Notes: generated by a model from the letters alone, not told the origin. Counted from the first letter of the stretch, positions 25,368 to 34,396 are shown. The stretch: 64,000 nt of DNA from Rhodoferax lacus (GCF_003415675.1 NZ_QFZK01000002.1:372001-436000), one strand, 5' to 3'. Translations and numbers: made by a program.

Positions 25368-26030
25368 TCAGAACGTGAAGTGCGACTTCTCGGCAAAGTT
25401 TTGCAAACGCGGCGCATCGCAATCCCAGGGTTGCACGGTGTGGTAGTTGGTGGCGCTGGTGCGGGTCACAAAGGTGGCGCACATCACCGGCTCTTCGCCC
25501 ACCACGGCGCCCAGACGGCCGCCCACCTTGAGCTGCTCCAGCAGCTTGTGCGGCACCTCGGCCACCGAGCCGCCCAGCACGATCACATCGAACGGGCCCT
25601 GCGCGGCGGCACCCTCTGCGCCATCACCCTGGCGCACTTCGGCGTTGCTGATGCCGGCCTTTTGCAGATTGCCTTTGGCAAAGGCCACCAGCTCGGGCGA
25701 CAGTTCCAGCGACAGAACGCTCGCGGCCTGATGGGCCAGCAGCGCGGTCAGAAAGCCCGAGCCGGTGCCGATCTCCAGCACCTTGTCGGTTTTCTTGATG
25801 GCCAGGTCCTGCAGCAGACGCGCTTCCAGACGCGGGGCCAGCATGCACTGACCGGCGGGCAGGGGAATTTCCATGTCGGCATAGGCCAGGGCTTTGAAGG
25901 CTTCGGGCACAAATTCGTCGCGGCGCACCGAGGCCAGCAGGTGCAGCACACCAGCGTCCAGCACGTTCCAGGGGCGGATCTGCTGCTCGATCATGTTGAA
26001 GCGGGCTTTTTGGACGTCAAGGGTAGGCAT
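25368..26030 (-). CDS. pcm: Protein-L-isoaspartate O-methyltransferase
   Basis: 220 residues from ATG 26030, with AGGAG nine bases upstream. Methylates L-isoaspartyl residues of aged proteins to start their repair, using S-adenosylmethionine. Family features: NMIEQQIRPWNVLD, IPLPAGQCMLAPRLEARLLQ, the SAM motif VLEIGTGSGFLTALLAH, and GPFDVIVLGGSVAEVP. The usual Ser/Thr-Ile catalytic segment is here GQCML, a variation seen in proteobacterial Pcm-like proteins. Encoded 43 bases after the RND pump gene, on the same strand. Confidence 0.88.
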   Translation of the reverse strand: MPTLDVQKARFNMIEQQIRPWNVLDAGVLHLLASVRRDEFVPEAFKALAYADMEIPLPAGQCMLAPRLEARLLQDLAIKKTDKVLEIGTGSGFLTALLAHQAASVLSLELSPELVAFAKGNLQKAGISNAEVRQGDGAEGAAAQGPFDVIVLGGSVAEVPHKLLEQLKVGGRLGAVVGEEPVMCATFVTRTSATNYHTVQPWDCDAPRLQNFAEKSHFTF

Positions 26031-26073
26031 TGAAAATACTCCTAGGGGGTATGTTGAAGGATTGTAAGCAATT

Positions 26074-29000
26074 TTAGGTGACAGACGCACCGGCACCCTG
26101 CTTTGTACCGCTGAAACGGCGGCGCAGCCATTGCGCAAGATCATCCATGTAGCAATACACCACGGGCACCACCACCAGCGTGAGCAGGCTGGAGGTGATG
26201 ACGCCGCCAATCACCGCCTGCCCCATGGGGGCGCGCTGCTCAGAACCCTCGGACAGCGCAAAGGCCAGCGGCACCATGCCGAAGATCATGGCCAGGGTGG
26301 TCATCAGGATGGGGCGCAGCCGCACGCGTGCGGCCATCAGCAGGGCCGCACTACGCTCCATGCCGGGGACCGTCTCTCCGGCCTCATTAACATGGTCTTC
26401 CCGGGCGCGGATGGCAAAGTCCACCAGCAGGATGGCATTCTTGGTCACCAGGCCCATGAGCATGACCACACCAATCACCGAGAACATTGACAGCGTGGAG
26501 TTGAACATCAGCAGCGCCAGCACCACGCCAATCAGCGTCAGCGGCAGGGCGGTCATCAGGGCCAGGGGCTGCAAAAAGCTTTTGAACTGGCTGGCCAGAA
26601 TCATGTAGATGAAGATCACCGCCATGGCCAGGGCCGAGACGGCATAGGCAAAGGACTCGGCCATGTCCTTGGTGGAGCCGCTGAACTGGTAGCGGTAGCC
26701 CGGCGGCATGGCGATGGTGTCCATGGCGGCCTTGATGTCGGCCGAGACTTCACCGGCGGCACGGCCCGATACGTTGGCGGTAATCGACACCTCGCGCGTG
26801 AGCTCGCGCCGGTTGATCTGGTTGGGGCCGGTGGAGGGCACCACGCTGGCCAACTGGTTCAGGCGCACCAGGCGTGTGCTGCCATCGGCGTTGGTCACGG
26901 TAAAGGGCAGCAGCTCCAGGTCCTGCGCGCTGTTGCGGGCATCGGGCGCCAGGCGCACATTGACGTCATAGGTCTGGTCGTCGGGGGCGCGCCAGTTGCC
27001 CACGGTGCGGCCCGCCACCAGGGTGCGCAGGGTGTTGCCAATCTGGCCCACATTCAGGCCCAGGTCGGAGGCCGCGTCACGCCTCACCTGCACATCCAGG
27101 GTGGGTTTGTTGGGTTTGACGCTGGAGTCCAGGTCCACCAGGCCGGGGGTTGCGCGGATCTTGTCCATGGCCAGCAGGGTCAGGCGCTCGAGCTCGGCGG
27201 TGTCGCTGCCCAGGATGGAAAAGGTCACCGGCTTGTTCCCGCCAATCGCGTCCAGCAGGCCGGCGTGGGTGACGGTGAGGCCCGCCACTTGGCCCAAGCG
27301 CTGGCGCAGCACCACGGCCATCTGGTCCACGCTGCGGCTGCGCGCCTTGCGGTCCACCAGGCGCACGTAGACGCTGGCGTACATCTTGCCCTGCGCCGTG
27401 CCGGTGTTGATGGTGGACAGGGTGTAGCGCACCTCGGGGAAGCTGCGGATGATGGCCTCGGCCTGCAGGGTCTTGGCCTCGGTGGCCTCCAGCGAGGAGC
27501 CCACCGGCGTGTAGAAGTTGACCGACATTTCCGAGAAGTCGGCCTTGGGCACAAACTCGGTTCCCAAGAGTGGCAGCATGAAGAGGCTGGTGGCAAACAC
27601 CACCACGGCCAGGCCCACAGTGGCCAACCTGTGCAGCAGGGCCCAGCGCAGAATGCCCTGGTAGGTGTGGGCCAGTTGCTCGGTGGCCTGGTCAAACCAG
27701 CCGGTCACGCGGCCAATGGTCTTGTCGTACAGGTTGCGGGGCGCGCCGGCTTTGCCGTGTTCGGCAATGCTGGGGTCGTGCCAGATGCTCGAGAGCATGG
27801 GGTCGAGCGTGAAGCTCACAAACATGGAGATCATCACCGCGGCCACGATGGTCAGGCCGAACTCGTGGAAGAACTTGCCGATGATGCCGCCCATGAAACC
27901 AATCGGCATGAACACGGCCACGATGGACAGTGTGGTGGCCAGCACCGCCAGGCCAATTTCCTGCGTGCCGTCCAGCGAGGCGTTGAAGGCGTTCTTGCCC
28001 ATGGCCACGTGGCGCACGATGTTCTCGCGCACCACGATGGCGTCGTCAATCAGCAGACCCACGCACAGACTCAGCGCCATCAGCGTGATCATGTTGATGG
28101 TGAAGCCCAGCATGTTCATGAAGAAGAAGGTGCCAATCAGCGCGATGGGCAGGGTCAGGCCGGTGATCACCGTGGAGCGCCAGGAGTTCAGGAACAGGAA
28201 CACGATCAGCACGGTGAGTGCCGCGCCTTCAAACAGGGTACGACGCACGTTGTCCACCGAGACGCGGATGGCGCGCGAGCCGTCGGTAATGGGCTCCAGC
28301 CGCACGCCCGGGGGCAGCTGCTTTTGCAACTCGGCCAGTGCTTTTTGCAGGCCGTCCACCACGGCGATGGTGTTCTCGTCCTGCGACTTCTGCACATTGA
28401 GCAGCAGGGTGCGCTCTCCGTTGTACAGCGCCAGGCTGTCCACTTCCTGCGCGCCGTCGGCAATGCGGGCCAACTGGTCCACGCGCACCGCCACGCCGTT
28501 CTTGCGCGTCACGATGATCTTGCCGAAATCCTCGGGCCGCTTCATGCGCGCCTCAATCTGGATCACGCGCTCCTGCCGGGCATTCTGGATGGTGCCCACG
28601 GGCACCTCCTGGTTCTCGCTGGTTACAGCAGACACGACCTGTTCGGGTGTCACGCCCAGCGACTCCAGGGCCTGCGGGTTGAGGTAGATATTGATCTCGC
28701 GCCGCGTGCCACCCACGGTGGTCACCGAGCCGACACCGCGCACATTCTCCAGGCGTTTTTGCAGCGTCTGCGTGGCCCAGTTGCTGAGCTCCACCGCATC
28801 GGGCACTTTGCCCTTGGCAGTGGTGGCGTCTGCCAGCACGGCCACCGACCAGATGGCGCGGGCTGCGGGGTCAAAGCGCAGCACGCGTGGCTCCTTCACC
28901 TCGGCACGCAACAGCGGCTTGATGGCGGCCACTTTCTCGCGCACGTCATCGGCGGCCTTGCGTCCGTCTACCGACAGGTCGAACTCCAGGATGACCACCG

Positions 29001-29265
29001 CCTGGCCCTCGTAGCTGCGCGAGGTCAGGGCCTTGATGCCGGCAATCGAGTTGACGCCTTCTTCAATCTTCTTGGAGACCTCGCTCTCCACCACTTCGGG
29101 CGAGGCGCCGGGGTAGTCGGCAGTCACCACCACTACCGGAAAGTCGATACTGGGGAACTGGTCCACCTGCAGGCGCTGCAGCGAAAACAGGCCCAGCACC
29201 ACCAGGGCCAGCATGACCATGGTGGCAAACACCGGGTTTTTGAGACTGACGCGGGTGAACCACAT
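26074..29265 (-). CDS. RND multidrug efflux transporter (HAE1/AcrB type)
   Basis: 1063 residues, normal length for hydrophobe/amphiphile RND pumps. Twelve membrane segments with two large periplasmic loops. Proton-relay residues are intact: the Asp pair in LCVGLLIDDAIVVREN (TM4) and the Lys in MLMGLVTKNAILLVDFA (TM10). The N-terminus MWFTRVSLKNPVFATMVML is typical of the MdtB/MexB-like branch. The ATG overlaps the stop of the membrane-fusion gene by one base. It is the inner-membrane motor of a tripartite pump with that adaptor and TolC. Substrates cannot be predicted. Confidence 0.95.
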   Translation of the reverse strand: MWFTRVSLKNPVFATMVMLALVVLGLFSLQRLQVDQFPSIDFPVVVVTADYPGASPEVVESEVSKKIEEGVNSIAGIKALTSRSYEGQAVVILEFDLSVDGRKAADDVREKVAAIKPLLRAEVKEPRVLRFDPAARAIWSVAVLADATTAKGKVPDAVELSNWATQTLQKRLENVRGVGSVTTVGGTRREINIYLNPQALESLGVTPEQVVSAVTSENQEVPVGTIQNARQERVIQIEARMKRPEDFGKIIVTRKNGVAVRVDQLARIADGAQEVDSLALYNGERTLLLNVQKSQDENTIAVVDGLQKALAELQKQLPPGVRLEPITDGSRAIRVSVDNVRRTLFEGAALTVLIVFLFLNSWRSTVITGLTLPIALIGTFFFMNMLGFTINMITLMALSLCVGLLIDDAIVVRENIVRHVAMGKNAFNASLDGTQEIGLAVLATTLSIVAVFMPIGFMGGIIGKFFHEFGLTIVAAVMISMFVSFTLDPMLSSIWHDPSIAEHGKAGAPRNLYDKTIGRVTGWFDQATEQLAHTYQGILRWALLHRLATVGLAVVVFATSLFMLPLLGTEFVPKADFSEMSVNFYTPVGSSLEATEAKTLQAEAIIRSFPEVRYTLSTINTGTAQGKMYASVYVRLVDRKARSRSVDQMAVVLRQRLGQVAGLTVTHAGLLDAIGGNKPVTFSILGSDTAELERLTLLAMDKIRATPGLVDLDSSVKPNKPTLDVQVRRDAASDLGLNVGQIGNTLRTLVAGRTVGNWRAPDDQTYDVNVRLAPDARNSAQDLELLPFTVTNADGSTRLVRLNQLASVVPSTGPNQINRRELTREVSITANVSGRAAGEVSADIKAAMDTIAMPPGYRYQFSGSTKDMAESFAYAVSALAMAVIFIYMILASQFKSFLQPLALMTALPLTLIGVVLALLMFNSTLSMFSVIGVVMLMGLVTKNAILLVDFAIRAREDHVNEAGETVPGMERSAALLMAARVRLRPILMTTLAMIFGMVPLAFALSEGSEQRAPMGQAVIGGVITSSLLTLVVVPVVYCYMDDLAQWLRRRFSGTKQGAGASVT

Positions 29266-30407
29266 CAGGGCTTGCCCGCCGCAGCTTGTGTGCGTGTTAC
29301 CTGCGTGCCTTCGCGCAACGCGCCCACGGTGCCCAGCAGCACCTCGGCTCCATCGCTTGCGCCTTGCACTTCCACCATGGCCACGCCCTGGCGCTCACCG
29401 CTGGCGCCCAGGGTGACGCCTTGGTGTGCCACATGGCCGTCCACCAGGGTCTGCACATAGGGCTGCGGCTTGTCGGTGCGCACGGTCTCCAGCGGCAGGG
29501 CCAGTGCAGTGACCCGGCCAATGGCCAAAGTCCCCTGGGCAAAGAGGCCCTGGCGCAGGCCGGGTGTGGCCTCCACCGACAGGTACACCAGCACCGAGCG
29601 GCTGCCCGCAACCGTGCTGGGGTTGATGCGGGCCACGCGGGCGCTCACTGGCTGGCTCAGCCCTTCAATCGTCAGGGTCGCGGTTTGCCCGGCCTTCACG
29701 CGCACCGAGTCGGCGGCGCTCAGGGCGGCTTCCAGTTCGAGCGCACGCAGGTCCACGATCTCCAACACCTTGGCATCAAGGGCCACGCGCTCGCCGTTTT
29801 GCACCAGGCGCTGGGCGATCTGCCCGTCCACCGGTGCGCGCAGCACCGTGTCATCCAGCGACTTGAGCGCCAGGTCCGCGCCAGCCTGGGCCGCTTTGAA
29901 GGTGGCCTGGGCGCCAGCCAGATTGCTCAGCGAGGTGTCCAGCGCAGTCTTTGAAATGAAGCCCTGGTTCACCAGCGACTGGTTGTTGTCCAGGCTGCGC
30001 TGGGCAATATTGACCTGCGCCCGTGCCGCCTCGGCCTGCTGCTGGGCCTGGCGCACGCGGGCCTGGTACTCCGTGGTGTCGATGCGGCCAAGCACTTGTC
30101 CGGCGCGCACAAAGTCGCCTTCGCGTGCGTTCAGGCCCTGTATCTCACCGGCCGCGCGGGCTTTGACGATCGCCGAATTCACTGCCTTCAGGGCACCGGA
30201 TATCGCCAGCACCTGGCTGAGTTCGGTGCGCTGCACACGGACCACATCGCTGGCTGAGAGCTCCATCGTGGCCTGCAGTTTTTGCGTTGCCAATTGGGCT
30301 TGCAGGGCCTCCTTGGCGGCTGAGCGTGACGCCAGGGTGCGCACCACACCGGCTGCCAGCAGCACGCCCATCAGGCCCAGCACGATCCATTTCACAGGGA
30401 GTTTCAT
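29265..30407 (-). CDS. RND efflux membrane-fusion (periplasmic adaptor) protein
   Basis: 380 residues from ATG 30407. One N-terminal membrane anchor (VKWIVLGLMGVLLAAGVV). A lipoyl half-motif (AAGEIQGLNAREGDFVRAGQ) precedes a coiled-coil hairpin (~100-190, rich in A, Q and R), a second lipoyl half (DTVLRAPVDGQIAQRLVQNG), then beta-barrel and membrane-proximal domains. It bridges the RND pump to TolC. The anchor has no lipobox Cys, so it is not a lipoprotein. The gene overlaps tetR by four bases and the pump gene by one, so all three are translationally coupled. Confidence 0.93.
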   Translation of the reverse strand: MKLPVKWIVLGLMGVLLAAGVVRTLASRSAAKEALQAQLATQKLQATMELSASDVVRVQRTELSQVLAISGALKAVNSAIVKARAAGEIQGLNAREGDFVRAGQVLGRIDTTEYQARVRQAQQQAEAARAQVNIAQRSLDNNQSLVNQGFISKTALDTSLSNLAGAQATFKAAQAGADLALKSLDDTVLRAPVDGQIAQRLVQNGERVALDAKVLEIVDLRALELEAALSAADSVRVKAGQTATLTIEGLSQPVSARVARINPSTVAGSRSVLVYLSVEATPGLRQGLFAQGTLAIGRVTALALPLETVRTDKPQPYVQTLVDGHVAHQGVTLGASGERQGVAMVEVQGASDGAEVLLGTVGALREGTQVTRTQAAAGKP

Positions 30408-31126
30408 CGGGGCTTCTTCTTGGGTTCGCGGGGTTCGCTGGACGGGGGGGAGGCGCTTGCGGCAGGTGTGATGCTCAGGCCGTGCAGAATGGTCTTGACC
30501 TGAGACGCAATGTATTGATGCGGGTCGAGCGCGATGCGCGCATCGCCACAGCTGCCGCGGCCATGCTTCCACATCATGAGAAACGTCATGGGCGCCAGCA
30601 CGCTGTAGACGCCGTACACCGGGTCCACGGCACGGAACTCGCCACGCTCCACGCCGCGCTCCAGAATGCGCACTATCAAGGCATTGCCCGGCTGCACCAC
30701 CTCCTGCTGGAAGAATGCCACCAGCTCCGGGAAGTTGCCCGCCTCACTCATCATCAGTTTGGGGATGCCCGAGGCCTTGGTATTGCCCACGCGCTCCCAC
30801 CAGCTGGTCATGCAGTAGCGCAGCAGGTCTTCGCTGCTGCCCTCGTAGGTCTTGAGCTCTTCGGCCCACTCGGTAAAGCGGCCGCTGATGTTCTCGCGCA
30901 CCACCGCCTTGAAGAGTTCTTCCTTGCTGCTGAAGTACAAAAACAGCGTGCCCTTGGACACACCGGCGCGCTGCGCTACCTCTTCCACGCGGGTGGCTGC
31001 AAAGCCTTTTTCGAGAAACAGGTCCAGTGCGGCATCCAGCAGTTCGCCCGGACGCGCCTCCTTGCGGCGCTCGCGCTTGGCGCGCACCGTGCTGACGATC
31101 TGGCGAATGGGGCAGGGACTGGTCAT
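30404..31126 (-). CDS. TetR/AcrR-family repressor of the RND operon
   Basis: 240 residues. HTH at ~45-65 (VEEVAQRAGVSKGTLFLYFSSKEELFKAV, key residues AGVSKGTLFLYF). The ligand-binding half includes a Trp-rich segment (MTSWWERVG) and a Met-rich helix (APMTFLMMWKHG). The C-terminal 20 residues are Pro/Ser/Lys-rich and disordered-looking. It is first in the efflux operon and overlaps the adaptor gene by four bases, the usual autoregulated layout. A partial palindrome 12 bases upstream of the ATG is its probable operator. Confidence 0.93.
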   Translation of the reverse strand: MTSPCPIRQIVSTVRAKRERRKEARPGELLDAALDLFLEKGFAATRVEEVAQRAGVSKGTLFLYFSSKEELFKAVVRENISGRFTEWAEELKTYEGSSEDLLRYCMTSWWERVGNTKASGIPKLMMSEAGNFPELVAFFQQEVVQPGNALIVRILERGVERGEFRAVDPVYGVYSVLAPMTFLMMWKHGRGSCGDARIALDPHQYIASQVKTILHGLSITPAASASPPSSEPREPKKKPR

Positions 31127-31137
31127 TGCAATTACTG

Positions 31138-31154
31138 ACTGATGGGTTATTAGT
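31138..31154. promoter_or_regulatory. Candidate TetR operator ACTGAT-N5-ATTAGT
   Basis: Inverted repeat with 5 of 6 arm pairs matching, 12-28 bases upstream of the tetR ATG. The position fits repression of the efflux operon; assignment to this TetR protein is inferred. Confidence 0.4.
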
Positions 31155-31159
31155 TTAGC

Positions 31160-31486
31160 CTAAGGTGCCAGCAGCCGCTGTTCCAGATGGGTTTTGAAGT
31201 CGCGCCTGGTGTGGATGAACAGGTGGACGATCAGGTATTGGCTGTCGAATGCATAGACCAGCCGGGTTTGCCGTACCAGGATCTGGCGGTATTGATCGAA
31301 CCCGAGGTCGCCGAGTTCCTCCAAACGGGTGCCCAGCAGGGGATTGAGGGCGATACGGCTGATGGTGTCCTTGAACTCCCTCTTGACCTCTGACCAAACC
31401 CTATCGCCGAACTGCGTTCTGACATGCCGCCGGATCTCCCGGAAGTCGGCCTGCGCCGCATCGAGAATGACGGCTTGGCGGCTCAT
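31160..31486 (-). CDS. RelE/ParE-superfamily toxin
   Basis: 108 residues. Start MSRQAVILDAAQADFREIRR and core VKREFKDTISRIALNPLLGT are ParE-like, followed by the conserved strands YRQILVRQTRLVYAFD and LIVHLFIHTRRDF. ParE toxins poison gyrase whereas RelE toxins cleave mRNA; the lack of a clear RelE catalytic set and the closeness to ParE favour the former, but this is not certain. The start overlaps the antitoxin stop by four bases, the standard antitoxin-first order. Confidence 0.88.
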   Translation of the reverse strand: MSRQAVILDAAQADFREIRRHVRTQFGDRVWSEVKREFKDTISRIALNPLLGTRLEELGDLGFDQYRQILVRQTRLVYAFDSQYLIVHLFIHTRRDFKTHLEQRLLAP

Positions 31487-31749
31487 TCTTCCGCATCCAT
31501 GGCATCAAAGAAGTCCTGCGAGGACTGGAACTTTCCCTCCTCAAACGCCTTCTTGCCAAGGCTCAGCAACTTGAGCAGTGCCATGGTTTCCTGCTGCTGT
31601 TCGTAGGCCCCAATGTCCATCACAACCATCTTGGCCTCACCGTTCTGCGTGATGATGATGGCTTCCGGGTTGGTGGCAAAGTTCTTGACGATGTCGGCAG
31701 CGTTGGACTTGAGAAAAGAGATGGGCTTGATCTGTGCGGCCAGGGACAT
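31483..31749 (-). CDS. Phd/YefM-family antitoxin
   Basis: 88 residues with a strong CAGGAG ribosome site. The Phd/YefM fold is seen in IKPISFLKSNAADIVKNFAT, PEAIIITQNGEAKMVVMDIG and AYEQQQETMALLKLL. The acidic C-terminus (FQSSQDFFDAMDAEE) is the part that normally wraps the toxin. Likely autoregulates through the direct repeats just upstream. Confidence 0.9.
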   Translation of the reverse strand: MSLAAQIKPISFLKSNAADIVKNFATNPEAIIITQNGEAKMVVMDIGAYEQQQETMALLKLLSLGKKAFEEGKFQSSQDFFDAMDAEE

Positions 31750-31774
31750 GCGGAACTCCTGTGGTTGGTGTTGG

Positions 31775-31791
31775 CCAAATATAGTCCAAAT
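31775..31791. promoter_or_regulatory. Direct repeats CCAAAT in the toxin-antitoxin promoter
   Basis: CCAAAT at 31775-31780 and again at 31786-31791, eleven bases apart (one helical turn), 26 bases upstream of the antitoxin ATG and overlapping TATATT on the minus strand. A plausible antitoxin-binding site. Confidence 0.4.
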
Positions 31792-31878
31792 TCAGTCTTT
31801 GCAGTGTGCCGACCACCCACAAGGTCAAAGCCTGCGGCGTAAGATCAAATGCAACATAGATGAACAGGATGAAGACGT

Positions 31879-32421
31879 ATGACGGACACATTGCAAACCC
31901 TGGTTCTGGGTGGCGGCTGCTTCTGGTGCACCGAGTCGGTATATGTGCAGGTGCGCGGCGTGGAGGATGTGGAGTCCGGCTACTGCAACGGAAAACTGCC
32001 CAACCCCAATTACGAGATGGTGTGCACCGGCCAGTCTGGCTACTGTGAAGTGGTCAAGCTGGTGTTTGACCCGGCCCAGGTCAGCACCCGTGAGCTGTTG
32101 GAAATCTTCTTCGTCATCCATGACCCGACCACCCTGAATCGCCAGGGCAATGACACTGGCACGCAATACCGCAGCGGCATTTACTTCACCACCCCCGAGC
32201 AGGAACAGGTGGCCAAAGACGTACTGGCTGAGCTGTCCACCAGTGGCCACTACAGCAGCCCGGTGGTGACCGAGGTGCTGCCACTGAAGGACTACGCTGC
32301 GGCCGAGGACTACCACCAGGATTTTTTTGCGCGCAACCCCAACCAGGGCTATTGCATGGCCGTGGCTGCACCCAAGGTGGCGAAGTTCCGCAAGACCTTT
32401 GCGCGGCTGCAGAAGCAATAG
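31879..32421 (+). CDS. msrA: Peptide-methionine (S)-S-oxide reductase
   Basis: 180 residues. Reduces the S-form of methionine sulfoxide in proteins. The active site is LGGGCFWCTESVYVQVRGV, with the catalytic Cys in GCFWC. The YCNGKLPNPNYEMVCTG variant of the usual GYAGG...YE.V..G block and the conserved DPTTLNRQGNDTGTQYRSGI are present. Resolving Cys candidates are the Cys of GYCMAVAAPK near the C-terminus. Divergent from the toxin-antitoxin operon, and upstream of the ABC system by 51 bases. Confidence 0.95.
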   Translation: MTDTLQTLVLGGGCFWCTESVYVQVRGVEDVESGYCNGKLPNPNYEMVCTGQSGYCEVVKLVFDPAQVSTRELLEIFFVIHDPTTLNRQGNDTGTQYRSGIYFTTPEQEQVAKDVLAELSTSGHYSSPVVTEVLPLKDYAAAEDYHQDFFARNPNQGYCMAVAAPKVAKFRKTFARLQKQ

Positions 32422-32472
32422 CGCACCTGCCATTTCACAGGCGCTTCACACGCGGCGGTTAAGCTGCGCGCC

Positions 32473-33156
32473 ATGATTCGAAGCACCGCACTCACCTACC
32501 AATACACCGGCGGTCCGCGGCTGGAGTTTCCCGATGTGGACCTGGCGCAGGGCTCGGTGCTCTTGCTCAGTGGTCCCTCGGGCTGCGGCAAGTCCACCTG
32601 GCTGGCCTTGGTGGCGGCCCTGGTGGCGCCCACCTCGGGCACGCTCACCGTGGCTGAGCAGCCGCTGCAGAAGCTGCAAAAAGTCGCTTCCGATGCCTGG
32701 CGCGCCCGCACCATTGGCTTTCTGCCGCAAAAGCTGCACCTGAGTGCGGCCTTGTCGGTGCAGCAGAACCTGGCCATGGCGCAATGGGCCAGCGGGCAGG
32801 CCGAAGACCCGGTCCGCATCCACAGTGCCTTGCAAGCTTTGGGCGTGGCCGAGCTGGCGGGGCGCAAACCCGCACAACTGTCCGGTGGCCAGGCCCAGCG
32901 CGTGGCTCTGGCCCGCGCCGTGCTGCTGCAGCCGCGCGTGATCCTGGCGGATGAACCCACCGCCAGTCTGGACGATGAAGCGGCATCTGACGCGGTGAAC
33001 CTGTTGCTGCAGGCAGCCCGCCAGCAGCAGGCCACGCTGGTGATTGCCACCCACGATGCACGCGTGTCCCGCCTGCTGCAAGAGGGTGGCTCTGCGCCCA
33101 CTGCGTTCGAAGAACTGCGCCTGAGCCGCCCCGCCAAACTGGGGGCCACAACATGA
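32473..33156 (+). CDS. ABC transporter ATPase, zinc-responsive type (PA4064-like)
   Basis: 227 residues of the MacB/LolD subgroup. Walker A SGPSGCGKSTWL, Q-loop FLPQKLHLSAAL, signature QLSGGQAQRVALARA, Walker B VILADEPTASLD, and H-loop VIATHDARV are intact. It precedes an FtsX-type permease (overlap of four bases) and a DUF3299 protein. That order matches the zinc-linked Zur-regulated cluster PA4063-PA4066 of Pseudomonas aeruginosa and ZrgABCDE of Vibrio, as I recall them. A zinc role is therefore inferred from gene order and the histidine-rich permease. Confidence 0.85.
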   Translation: MIRSTALTYQYTGGPRLEFPDVDLAQGSVLLLSGPSGCGKSTWLALVAALVAPTSGTLTVAEQPLQKLQKVASDAWRARTIGFLPQKLHLSAALSVQQNLAMAQWASGQAEDPVRIHSALQALGVAELAGRKPAQLSGGQAQRVALARAVLLQPRVILADEPTASLDDEAASDAVNLLLQAARQQQATLVIATHDARVSRLLQEGGSAPTAFEELRLSRPAKLGATT

Positions 33157-34391
33157 AGACGCTGTCCTTCGCCTGGCGCTATTTGTGGTCGCGCCCCTTG
33201 GGTGCGGCGCTCAACGTCCTCCTGCTCAGCCTGGGCCTGGCTTCCATCACGTTTTTGCTGCTGGTGGGCTACCAGGTCAGCCGGGCTTTTGATCGTGACC
33301 TGGCCGGTATCGATGTGGTGGTGGGCGCCAAGGGCAGCCCGATGCAGCTGATTCTCTCGGGCGTGCTGCACCTGGATGTGCCGCCGGGCAATGTGCCGCT
33401 CAAGGCGGTGCAGGCACTGGCACAGAACCCGCTGGTGGCCAGCGTCATTCCCATCAGCCTGGGCGACAACCTGCAGGGCTTTCGCATTGTGGGCACCTCG
33501 CATACCTACATCTCGCACTACGGCGCCACCCTGGCCCAAGGGCGCTTGTGGGATGCACCGCTGCAGGTCGTGGTGGGTGCCACGGCTGCGAAGACGCTTG
33601 GGCTCGCCATGGGCAACACCTTTGCCGGTGCCCACGGGCTGGGTGCGGGTGGCCATGCGCACGGCGACAGCCTGTATACCGTGGTCGGCATTCTGGCGCC
33701 CAGCGGCAGCGTGCTGGACCGCCTGATCCTGACCGACACCGCATCGGTGTGGACGGTGCACGCAGACCATGCTGTCCATGCCGCGCACGATGACCACGAC
33801 AAAGGTGACGATGGCGACGCCGAGGACCAGCCCGTGGCCGATGACGCGCGTGAAATCACCCTGGCCCTGATCAGCTACAAGACGCCGCTGGCGGCCATGA
33901 GCTTTCCGCGCTACGTCAACAGCCAGACCGAGATGCAGGCGGCAGCACCGGCCGTGGAAATCAGCCGCCTCTTGAACATGCTGGGTCTGGGCACCGAGGT
34001 GCTGCGCGCCTTTGCCGGTGTGCTGCTTCTGACTGCAGCCCTGAGTGTCTTTATTGCGCTGTGGAGCGCGGTGCGCGAGCGCCGGGGCGATCTGGCACTC
34101 TTGCGCATGTTGGGCGCGCCACCTTCCAAGGTGGCAGCCCTGCTGCTGTGCGAGGCCCTGTGGCTGGGCCTGCTGTCCGCTGTTGCCGGTCTGGCTTTGG
34201 GTCAGGCCTTTGCTGCCATGCTGGCCTGGGCCCTGCAACTGGACCACTCCTTGCTGATAGGTGGCATGGTGTGGCCCGCAGCGCTGTGGCTGGTGCCTGC
34301 CATGGCTGTGGTGGTATCTTTGGGCGCGGCCTTGCTGCCCGCCTGGGGCGCCTACCGCGTCAGCGTTCTGGAACTGCTTCAATCACGGTGA
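33153..34391 (+). CDS. FtsX/MacB-type ABC permease with histidine-rich loop
   Basis: 412 residues. One membrane segment near the N-terminus (ALNVLLLSLGLASITFLLL), a large periplasmic domain (~45-275), and three C-terminal membrane helices (FAGVLLLTAALSVFIALW, LWLGLLSAVAGLALGQAF, ALWLVPAMAVVVSLGAAL), the FtsX layout. The periplasmic domain contains two His/Asp-rich stretches: HGLGAGGHAHGD (~160-172) and HADHAVHAAHDDHDKGDD (~205-222), which look like metal-binding loops. Paired with the ATPase upstream and a DUF3299 protein five bases downstream. Zinc (or another divalent metal) handling is inferred. Confidence 0.88.
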   Translation: MKTLSFAWRYLWSRPLGAALNVLLLSLGLASITFLLLVGYQVSRAFDRDLAGIDVVVGAKGSPMQLILSGVLHLDVPPGNVPLKAVQALAQNPLVASVIPISLGDNLQGFRIVGTSHTYISHYGATLAQGRLWDAPLQVVVGATAAKTLGLAMGNTFAGAHGLGAGGHAHGDSLYTVVGILAPSGSVLDRLILTDTASVWTVHADHAVHAAHDDHDKGDDGDAEDQPVADDAREITLALISYKTPLAAMSFPRYVNSQTEMQAAAPAVEISRLLNMLGLGTEVLRAFAGVLLLTAALSVFIALWSAVRERRGDLALLRMLGAPPSKVAALLLCEALWLGLLSAVAGLALGQAFAAMLAWALQLDHSLLIGGMVWPAALWLVPAMAVVVSLGAALLPAWGAYRVSVLELLQSR

Positions 34392-34396
34392 ACCCC

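Noticed and set aside
27265-29460. Plus-strand open frame of 731 codons opposite the RND pump gene
   Set aside because: His/Gln/Gly-rich antisense translation with no domain; the minus strand encodes an intact pump.
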